From Bordetella parapertussis (GTDB lineage: Bacteria; Pseudomonadota; Gammaproteobacteria; Burkholderiales; Burkholderiaceae_A), in the NCBI GenBank assembly GCA_945862305.1, contig CAMAXF010000007.1:1-64000 (forward strand): a stretch of 64,000 bases of DNA, given 5' to 3'. The stretch's first letter is position 1, and each line of letters begins with the position of its first letter. A program made the translations under genes and the position numbers. The notes beneath the pieces were generated by a model that saw nothing but the letters and a program-made list of their open reading frames with translations, made no database searches and was not told where the DNA came from. Shown piece by piece: positions 58,237-64,000 of the stretch.

Positions 58237-58662
58237 TTGAACTGCACCATTCGTTGGGCTGGCGGCGACACCATGAGCTTCATTGCCGAGACAGGCTCGG
58301 GGCACAGCTTCGTGATGGACGGCGCGCCCGAGGGTGGGGGACGAAACCTTGGCCCCCGGCCCATGGAGACCGTTTTGTCGGGTGCGGCCGCCTGCACGGC
58401 CTACGATGTCGTGCTCATCCTGCGCAAGAGTGGCCTGCACATTGTGGGCTGTGAGGTGATCACCACCTCTGAACGGGCTGAGACCGATCCAAAGGTCTTC
58501 ACCAAGATTCACCTCTTGTTTCGCATCACTGGAAAAGACCTCAAGGCCAATCTGGTGGAGCGCGCCATTTCCCTCTCGCACAGCAAGTACTGCTCGGCCA
58601 CCAAGATGCTTGGCGCCACGGCCGAGATCACCCACGCCTACGAGCTGCACGAGACCCCTTGA
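58237..58662 (+). CDS. OsmC-family peroxiredoxin-like protein
   Basis: A 141-aa protein with the OsmC/Ohr two-Cys layout: Cys53 (SGAAACTAYDV) and Cys119 (HSKYCSATKM). These reduce organic hydroperoxides in Ohr, while YhfA-like members have unknown substrates. The start is TTG at 58237 with AAGGAG at 58225-58230. Ohr and YhfA subtypes cannot be separated by eye; the SKYCS motif favours YhfA-like. Confidence 0.88.
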   Translation: MNCTIRWAGGDTMSFIAETGSGHSFVMDGAPEGGGRNLGPRPMETVLSGAAACTAYDVVLILRKSGLHIVGCEVITTSERAETDPKVFTKIHLLFRITGKDLKANLVERAISLSHSKYCSATKMLGATAEITHAYELHETP

Positions 58663-58698
58663 CAGCTGTGCTAGCTTGGAATGGAAAGGAGCACTTCC

Positions 58699-59235
58699 AT
58701 GCAATCTAAATCACTTCATTGCACATTGGGCCTTATGCTTGGCCTGGTTGTCTCAGTCGCAGCTGCCCAGAGCAAGCCACATGCTCACCATCACGCCCAT
58801 GCCCACGGTCAAGGGGAGCTCGAGCTGTCGATCGAAAAAGGACGCATTCAGGGCATGCTTCGCGTGCCCATGGAGAGCCTGCTTGGCTTTGAGCGCGCGC
58901 CCAAGACAGATGCCCAACGCGCACAGGTGGCGGATCTGCGCAAGCGTCTCGAAGACCCGAGCAACCTGGTGGCGCCGCCCACCGCTGCGGGCTGTCAGCC
59001 CACTTCAGTGGTTGCGGAATCGTCGATGTTCACCGGCGCCGTCAAGGGTGGCCACAGTGAGCTGGCTTATTCATTTGAATGGCGTTGTGCCAAGCCTGAT
59101 CAACTCACGAGCCTTGGTCTGCCCGTTTTCGCCAGCCACAAGCGGCTCAAGCAGCTCGAGGTGAGCCTCGTGGTCGATGGCCGTCAGTCCTCGGTTCGGC
59201 GAACCCCGACATCAACAAACATTCCCTTGCGCTAG
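58699..59235 (+). CDS. DUF2796 periplasmic protein (ZrgA-like)
   Basis: A 178-aa exported protein with signal peptide (LGLMLGLVVSVAAA) followed by a His cluster (HAHHHAHAHGQGELEL) and a beta-rich DUF2796 domain (GMLRVPMESLLGFERAP). In Vibrio, ZrgA of this family helps zinc uptake. The ATG at 58699 has GGAG with 7-base spacing; an ATG 18 bases earlier is less well placed. A broken ZIP gene at 50966 is the other metal-uptake gene nearby. A zinc role is inferred. Confidence 0.82.
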   Translation: MQSKSLHCTLGLMLGLVVSVAAAQSKPHAHHHAHAHGQGELELSIEKGRIQGMLRVPMESLLGFERAPKTDAQRAQVADLRKRLEDPSNLVAPPTAAGCQPTSVVAESSMFTGAVKGGHSELAYSFEWRCAKPDQLTSLGLPVFASHKRLKQLEVSLVVDGRQSSVRRTPTSTNIPLR

Positions 59236-59244
59236 GGGCGGAGC

Positions 59245-60855
59245 CTACTGGTTCTGGAAGACCAGGCCTGCATGCTCGCGCATGCTGTGGAATCGGATGT
59301 CCTTCCAATGCTCTTGGGCCACACTGATCTCAGACTGGTAGGAGGCCAAGAAGGTTGGGGCGCCCACGGCATCGTAGGCGATTCGGTGTGCGTTGGATTC
59401 GATGAACCCCTTGAGGGCGCGCTCATCGTCGGCCGTGACCCATCGGGCAAGCGCGAACTTGGAGCCCATCATGCGAGCCTCGACGTTGTATTCCGTCTTT
59501 AGGCGGTGGGCCACCACCTCGAACTGCAGCATGCCCACAGCACCAAGGAGCAGCTGGCCGCCGTCGTGCGGTTGAAAGACTTGAATGGCGCCCTCCTCAC
59601 CGAGCTGGGTGAGTCCCGCCCGCAGTTGCTTGCTGCGCATGGGGTCGGCCACCTCCACCACTCGGAAGAGCTCGGGGGCGAAGAAGGGCAGTCCCGTGAA
59701 CTGAAGTGATTCACCCTCGGTGAGGGTGTCGCCCAGTTGCAAAAGGCCGTGGTTGGGAATTCCGATGATGTCGCCCGAATAGGCTTCTTCCAGCAGGTCG
59801 CGGCGCTGGGACAGGAAGGAGACCACAGTGCGTGGACGAATCTCCTTGTTATTCCGACACACCTTGAGCGGCATGCCACGCTCGAAGCGCCCCGAGCAGA
59901 TGCGCAGAAACGCAATGCGGTCGCGGTGCGCGGGATCCATGTTGGCTTGGATCTTGAACACCACGCCGCTGAATTTGGGCTCGTCGGCCTGAACGGGCCG
60001 CTGAAGTGTCACCCGCGGCTGGGGAGCAGGTGCCAGTTCGACCAGCGCATCGAGGATCTCACGCACCCCAAAGTTGTTCACCGCGGATCCAAAAAACACA
60101 GGCGTCTGCTGGCCTGCCAGGAATGCGGCCTGATCAAAGGGCGCGGAGGCACCCTGCACCAGGTCGATCTCCTCGCGGGCCTGACGATACTCAGCCCCGA
60201 AGCGCTCGAGCAGCACGGGGTTGTGTAGGCCATCGATCACATCGTCGATCTCGCGTGCGCGGTCTTCCCCCGCCTGAAAGACCCGCATCTGGTCTGCTCG
60301 GAGGTCCATGACACCGTGAAAGCGCTTGCCCATGCCCACAGGCCATGTAAAGGGAACCACGGCCATGCCCAGGGTTTGCTCAAGCTCGTCCATCAGGGCA
60401 ATGGGCTCGCGCACCTCTCGGTCCATCTTGTTGACGAAGGTCAGGATGGGTGTGTTCCGAGCCCGGCAGACCTGCAGGAGGCGAAGGGTTTGCTCTTCCA
60501 CACCATTGGCCGCATCGATGACCATCAGGGCTGCATCCACGGCCGTGAGCACCCGATAGGTGTCCTCGGAGAAGTCTCTGTGCCCCGGTGTGTCGAGCAG
60601 GTTGATGACGTGATCCCGGTACTCCATCTGCATGACCGAGCTCGCAACCGAAATGCCACGCTGCTTCTCGATCTCCATCCAGTCGGATGTGGCGTGTCGG
60701 GAGGCCTTCCGGGCCTTGACGCTGCCGGCGATGTGAATAGCACCTGCGTAGAGCAGGAGCTTCTCGGTGAGTGTGGTCTTGCCGGCGTCTGGGTGGGAGA
60801 TGATGGCAAAGGTGCGGCGGCGGCGAATTTCTTGGGGCAATGGCAGTTGAGACAT
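59245..60855 (-). CDS. prfC: Peptide chain release factor 3
   Basis: GTPase that recycles RF1/RF2 after termination. The 536-aa protein starts MSQLPLPQEIRRRRTFAIISHPDAGKTTL, with G1 in SHPDAGKTT, G3 in DTPGHRDFS and G4 in NKMDREV. The ATG at 60855 matches the family start; the frame open further upstream runs into the intergenic stretch and SulP DNA and is not supported. A palindrome lies 23 bp upstream at 60878-60895. Confidence 0.95.
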   Translation of the reverse strand: MSQLPLPQEIRRRRTFAIISHPDAGKTTLTEKLLLYAGAIHIAGSVKARKASRHATSDWMEIEKQRGISVASSVMQMEYRDHVINLLDTPGHRDFSEDTYRVLTAVDAALMVIDAANGVEEQTLRLLQVCRARNTPILTFVNKMDREVREPIALMDELEQTLGMAVVPFTWPVGMGKRFHGVMDLRADQMRVFQAGEDRAREIDDVIDGLHNPVLLERFGAEYRQAREEIDLVQGASAPFDQAAFLAGQQTPVFFGSAVNNFGVREILDALVELAPAPQPRVTLQRPVQADEPKFSGVVFKIQANMDPAHRDRIAFLRICSGRFERGMPLKVCRNNKEIRPRTVVSFLSQRRDLLEEAYSGDIIGIPNHGLLQLGDTLTEGESLQFTGLPFFAPELFRVVEVADPMRSKQLRAGLTQLGEEGAIQVFQPHDGGQLLLGAVGMLQFEVVAHRLKTEYNVEARMMGSKFALARWVTADDERALKGFIESNAHRIAYDAVGAPTFLASYQSEISVAQEHWKDIRFHSMREHAGLVFQNQ

Positions 60856-60877
60856 GGAGACAGTTTGACGCATCCGT

Positions 60878-60895
60878 CGCCAAATGTATTTGGCG
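60878..60895. promoter_or_regulatory. CGCCAAAT palindrome between sulP and prfC
   Basis: CGCCAAAT, GT, ATTTGGCG: a perfect 8-bp inverted repeat with two central bases. It lies just after the sulP stop and 23 bp ahead of the prfC start, so it could be an operator or part of a weak terminator. No T-tract follows. Confidence 0.5.
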
Positions 60896-60902
60896 CATAC
60901 GC

Positions 60903-62651
60903 CTAGCGGTTGGGCGTGCCGTTCTTGGAGAGAAGCAGAATGTCTGGAGCCAGATCGGCAACGGCCTGATAGTGGGTGAGATACACCTGACCACTCAGAT
61001 GGCCGAGGAAGCCGGTGCGCTGGAGTCTGTCCATGACCGGGCCCTTGATCTCGCTGAGGTGAAGCCTGATGCCTGCCTCGCGAAGCCGCTGGTCGATTGC
61101 CTCGAGGCTCTCGAGCGCGCTGGCGTCGATGTCGTTGATCGCTGAACACTGCAAGACCAGGTCTTTGAGCAGAGGGCGTTCTGCGACCACTGCATTGACC
61201 TTGTCTTCCAGTATTCGAGCATTCGCAAAATACAGGCTCTCATCGACTCGCAGGCTCGTGAGGTACGGGCTTGTGTGCACCTGGTGACGCAAGACATTCC
61301 GAAAATATTCAGTCCCGGGAACCAGACCCACCTCGGCAATGTGCGGACGGCTTGTCTTGTAGAGGTGAAGGAGCAGTGAGAGCAGGACGCCGGCCATCAA
61401 GCCTGCCTCCACTCCAGCGGCCAGGGTCGTGAAGATCGTGAAGGCGACGGCTGAGAAGTCTGCGCGCGAGTAGGTCCATGTGCTGCGCAATGTCCGCAGG
61501 TCCACCAGGGACAGCACAGCAACCACGATGGTGGCAGAGAGCACCGCCTGGGGCACGTAATAGAGGGCAGGTGTGAGCAGCAGGGTGACCAGCAAGATGC
61601 CCATGGCCGTGAAGATGCCGGCAGCCGGGGTCTGTGCCCCCGCCTCAAAGTTCACCACGGAGCGCGCGAAACCTCCTGTGACGGGGAATCCGCCAGTCAC
61701 GCCAGCCCCAAGATTGCTCGCACCCAATGCAACCAGTTCTCGGTTGGGTACAACCCGCTGACGACGCTTGGCTGCGAGGGTCTGCCCTACTGAGACCGAT
61801 TCCACGAAGCCCACCACGCTGATGAGCAAGGCCGGAAGCGCCAGTTGTTGCCAGATTGACCAGTCGAGTGACGGTAAAGTGAAGGGAGGTAGGCCCTGCG
61901 GCACGGCGCCGACAATCCGGACACCCTGGTCTTGCCATTGATTGGCCCATGCAAACAAGGCCGTTGCCGCAATGCTGGCCACGGGCGCGGCTTTTGAAAG
62001 GCCATCTGAGAGCCTCGGGCCCAGGCCCAGGCGTTTTAGCAATGGCTTGGCGCCGCGCCGCGCCCAGATGAGGAAGGCAATCGTGGCCACACCGATGGCT
62101 GCAGACAGCAGGTGTGCCTCTGATGCTTGTTGGAGCAGCCCGATGGCCAGTTCCGTGAACTGATGGCCCTCCACGGTGAGACCAAGGATGACCTTGAGCT
62201 GGCCGGCTGCAATGAGGAGCGCCGAGGCGGTGATAAAGCCTGAGATGACCGGATGGCTCAGGAAGTTTGCCAAGAAGCCGAGCCGCAGAATGCCCATGAG
62301 CAGCAGCATCAAACCCGACATAAAGGCCAGCGTGATGGCCATCGTCCAGTAAGCCTCCGTGCCGGTCCGCGCCAAGTCGCCGATGGCGGTCGCCGTCATG
62401 AGGGAGACCACCGCCACGGGCCCCACGGCCAGCACGCGGCTGCTGCCGAACACGGCATAGAGCAGGAGCGGGGCGATGCTGGCGTACAGGCCAACCTGGG
62501 GTGGAAGGCCAGCCAATGCGGCATAGGCGAGACTCTGCGGAATCAGCATGACCGTGACGATGACCGCGGCCGTGAGGTCACTCGACAAGGTGGTGCGGTC
62601 GTAGCCGCGTGCCCACTCGATCATGGGCGATCGCGCTGGCCCAAGGCCCAT
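60903..62651 (-). CDS. SulP-family inorganic anion transporter
   Basis: A 582-aa transporter: about 11-12 membrane helices and a C-terminal STAS domain (about residues 450-575). Supporting sequences are LIPQSLAYAALAGLPPQVGLYAS and SGFITASALLIAAGQL. Members carry sulfate, bicarbonate or other anions; the sulfur neighbours suggest sulfate. The start is 1 bp after the YeeE stop (62653), and an ATG 27 bases inside (MIEWARGYDRTTL) is an alternative. It is the last gene of the yeeE-yeeE-sulP operon. Confidence 0.92.
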   Translation of the reverse strand: MGLGPARSPMIEWARGYDRTTLSSDLTAAVIVTVMLIPQSLAYAALAGLPPQVGLYASIAPLLLYAVFGSSRVLAVGPVAVVSLMTATAIGDLARTGTEAYWTMAITLAFMSGLMLLLMGILRLGFLANFLSHPVISGFITASALLIAAGQLKVILGLTVEGHQFTELAIGLLQQASEAHLLSAAIGVATIAFLIWARRGAKPLLKRLGLGPRLSDGLSKAAPVASIAATALFAWANQWQDQGVRIVGAVPQGLPPFTLPSLDWSIWQQLALPALLISVVGFVESVSVGQTLAAKRRQRVVPNRELVALGASNLGAGVTGGFPVTGGFARSVVNFEAGAQTPAAGIFTAMGILLVTLLLTPALYYVPQAVLSATIVVAVLSLVDLRTLRSTWTYSRADFSAVAFTIFTTLAAGVEAGLMAGVLLSLLLHLYKTSRPHIAEVGLVPGTEYFRNVLRHQVHTSPYLTSLRVDESLYFANARILEDKVNAVVAERPLLKDLVLQCSAINDIDASALESLEAIDQRLREAGIRLHLSEIKGPVMDRLQRTGFLGHLSGQVYLTHYQAVADLAPDILLLSKNGTPNR

Positions 62652-62652
62652 G

Positions 62653-63096
62653 TCATGCCCCGGTGCCAGTCGCGGTAGATGCTCTGGGTCGGCGGTTTAG
62701 AAGTTCGAATACCAACATACCGGCCACCATGGACAAGACGAACAGTGCAGCCTTGGATTCGCCGGCGCCCATCGAGACGATGCCGGGGCCCGGGCAAAAC
62801 CCGGCAATGCCCCAGCCGGCGCCAAAGGCGAGGGAGCCCAGCACCAGGCGGCGATCAATGTCGCGCGAGGACGGCAGTTGCATGGCCCCTCCCAGCAGGC
62901 TTTGTGTGCGTTTCTTGGCTGCGGCAAAGCCGAACAGCCCCACCAGGATGGCGCCGCCCATCACAAATGCGAGCGACGGATTCCAGTTGCCCGCAAGGTC
63001 GAGAAATCCAATGACCTTTGCAGGGTCTGTCATGCCGGAAATCAGGAGCCCCCAGCCAAAAAGAAGGCCGATGAAAAATTCAATGACGCGGTTCAT
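62653..63096 (-). CDS. YeeE/YedE-family membrane protein (second half)
   Basis: A 147-aa protein with about four helices, matching the YeeE/YedE (DUF6691) family that moves thiosulfate or other sulfur species. The GFCPGPGIVSMG motif has a conserved Cys. A GGGAG site precedes the ATG. YeeE is often a single 350-aa protein; here, as in many proteobacteria, it is split into two half-size genes. The partner at 63112 lies 15 bp upstream. Confidence 0.88.
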   Translation of the reverse strand: MNRVIEFFIGLLFGWGLLISGMTDPAKVIGFLDLAGNWNPSLAFVMGGAILVGLFGFAAAKKRTQSLLGGAMQLPSSRDIDRRLVLGSLAFGAGWGIAGFCPGPGIVSMGAGESKAALFVLSMVAGMLVFELLNRRPRASTATGTGA

Positions 63097-63111
63097 AGAG
63101 TCTCCCGGAGG

Positions 63112-63546
63112 TTAGAGGATGTGGCGTGCGACGTAGACGGTGGCAAAGCCTGCTGCCATAAAGGCCAGTGTGGCCACGAGTGAACGCGGCGAGAGCCTCG
63201 ATAGGCCGCAGACGCCGTGGCCGCTGGTGCAGCCTGCACCGTACCGTGTACCCAGGCCCACCAAGAGACCGGCGGCCACGATGGCAGCGCCACCGGCTTC
63301 GATGCGGGGCGCGCTGACCAATTCGGGTGCAATGAGGCCCAGCGTGACGGGTGCCAGGAGCATTCCGAGTAGCAGGAACACCCGCCAACTGGTGTCGCCG
63401 CGTTTGGGGGCGAGTAGTCCGCCCAGAATGCCGCTGATGCCTAGCACGCGACCGCTCGCCAGAATGAGCGCTGCGGATGCAACGCCCAGCAGGATTCCAC
63501 CAGCCAGAGACGTCCAGGGTGTGAAGTGAATCCAGTCAATCGTCAT
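63112..63546 (-). CDS. YeeE/YedE-family membrane protein (first half)
   Basis: A 144-aa membrane protein and first gene of the operon. It has the motif GAGCTSGHGVCGLSRLS with two conserved cysteines, as in YeeE-type sulfur transporters, and four or so helices. AGAGGA precedes the ATG. It is divergent from the persulfide dioxygenase-like gene across an AT-rich 110-bp region, suggesting shared control. Confidence 0.9.
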   Translation of the reverse strand: MTIDWIHFTPWTSLAGGILLGVASAALILASGRVLGISGILGGLLAPKRGDTSWRVFLLLGMLLAPVTLGLIAPELVSAPRIEAGGAAIVAAGLLVGLGTRYGAGCTSGHGVCGLSRLSPRSLVATLAFMAAGFATVYVARHIL

Positions 63547-63656
63547 GATTTGGTCCTCTGTTGAATTTGGTTGTTTAAAGCGCTAGAAAACATTCTATTG
63601 ATATATAATATATTTGTCAATAAACTATGTATGTCTTAAATGAAAAGGAGCAAGTC
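63547..63656. promoter_or_regulatory. AT-rich divergent promoter with a palindrome
   Basis: The region between divergent yeeE and the MBL gene is AT-rich. An imperfect palindrome spans 63597-63621: ATTGA and TCAAT flank ATATAT-A-ATATAT. In other bacteria such a site is bound by BigR-type ArsR regulators that sense persulfide, but no regulator gene is visible here. The 5' side of the MBL gene has AAAGGAG. Confidence 0.6.
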
Positions 63657-64000
63657 ATGAGCAGCACCCCGCAAAACCCGCACGTGCATGGCATCTTCGA
63701 TCCCGCAACCTGGACGGTCACTTATGTCGTTCATGCTGGCCGCGGAACCTCTGCCGCGATCATCGACTCCGTGCTCGACTACGACCCCAAGTCGGGGCGC
63801 ACCAAGACCGAATCAGCAGACAAGGTCATTGAGTACGTCAGAGCCAACGCACTTCAGGTGGAATGGATTCTGGAGACCCATGCCCATGCAGACCATCTGA
63901 GCGCTGCTCCTTATCTCAGGCAGACGCTGGGCGGCAAGATTGGCATCGGCAGCCAGATCACCAACGTGCAGAAGATCTTCAAGGGCATTTTCAACCTGGA
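63657..64000 (+). CDS. Persulfide dioxygenase-like MBL hydrolase (3' end cut by window)
   Basis: The window holds the first 114 codons. The metal motif ETHAHADHLSA (His75, His77, Asp79, His80) and HVHGIFDPATWTVTYVV match the ETHE1/Blh persulfide dioxygenase group, which oxidizes glutathione persulfide to sulfite. The ATG at 63657 is preceded by AAAGGAGCAAGTC. Paired with two YeeE genes and SulP, it points to sulfide or persulfide detoxification. The remaining ligands lie beyond the window. Confidence 0.88.
   Translation, partial: MSSTPQNPHVHGIFDPATWTVTYVVHAGRGTSAAIIDSVLDYDPKSGRTKTESADKVIEYVRANALQVEWILETHAHADHLSAAPYLRQTLGGKIGIGSQITNVQKIFKGIFNL

Noticed and set aside
58659..58687. TTGACA at the osmC stop as -35 of the DUF2796 gene
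   Set aside because: No -10 hexamer is found at 16-18 bp spacing.
60856..61149. N-terminal extension of prfC
   Set aside because: The added residues are low-complexity shadow of sulP DNA; the conserved start is at 60855.

Overview
The window looks like the chromosome of a GC-rich betaproteobacterium, most likely of the order Burkholderiales. The pointers are the run trpB-trpA-accD-folC-SPOR-cvpA-purF-metZ, the order accA-tilS-lysC-tRNA-Ser, the lexA-imuA-imuB-dnaE2 mutagenesis operon, and O-succinylhomoserine sulfhydrylase (metZ). I cannot name a genus from sequence alone. Coding density is very high: no gene-free stretch exceeds about 160 bases, and start/stop overlaps are common.

Bases 1-42740 are mostly core genome. 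2-7752: tryptophan synthase, acetyl-CoA carboxylase beta subunit, folate, purine and methionine genes in one tightly packed run. 7759-8908: an NlpC/P60 lipoprotein and a small ParD-like/RelE-like toxin-antitoxin pair. 8918-14902: an SOS operon (lexA, imuA, imuB, dnaE2) headed by a clear LexA box. 14929-19004: a SLAC1/TehA-type channel, ETF-ubiquinone oxidoreductase and a 3-oxoacid CoA-transferase pair. 19075-23255: pyrG-kdsA-eno-ftsB. 23197-31135: Hsp33, gamma carbonic anhydrase, a PHP phosphoesterase, trpS, dapA-bamC, an MBL hydrolase, a tiny Ala/Pro lipoprotein and a cupin ribosomal oxygenase. 31132-37887: mutS, suhB, trmJ, cysE, lpxH, ppiB and a TPR protein. 37917-42739: cysS, accA, tilS, lysC and tRNA-Ser(GCU).

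Beyond the tRNA the character changes to accessory DNA. A 3.3-kb block (GbsR/MarR-type regulator, cydA, cydB for a cyanide-insensitive type bd oxidase) lies between two exact 21-bp direct repeats. The left repeat contains the 3' end of the tRNA-Ser gene, so the block looks like an island or island remnant at a tRNA attachment site. Next, 46072-50815 is a seven-gene, largely overlapping minus-strand operon of exported proteins: a His/Cys-rich CopL-like protein, a short TolC-like protein, a Met-rich multicopper oxidase, a cupredoxin, a DUF411 protein, a CusF-like copper chaperone and a TlpA-like thioredoxin. It has no visible inner-membrane pump or regulator and is the best candidate for a poorly described system here.

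50966-53790 carries a frameshifted ZIP metal transporter, a Dps protein with an altered ferroxidase position, a periplasmic rhodanese and a beta-hydroxyacid dehydrogenase. 53851-56612 carries tonB-exbB-exbD, a Phd/PIN toxin-antitoxin pair, and the C-terminal scrap of a TonB-dependent receptor, suggesting a decayed uptake locus. 56648-60855 holds an Fe-S photolyase, an OsmC protein, a ZrgA-like DUF2796 protein and prfC. The right end (60903-64000) is a sulfur module: a SulP transporter and two YeeE/YedE proteins, divergent from a persulfide-dioxygenase-like MBL gene cut by the window end.
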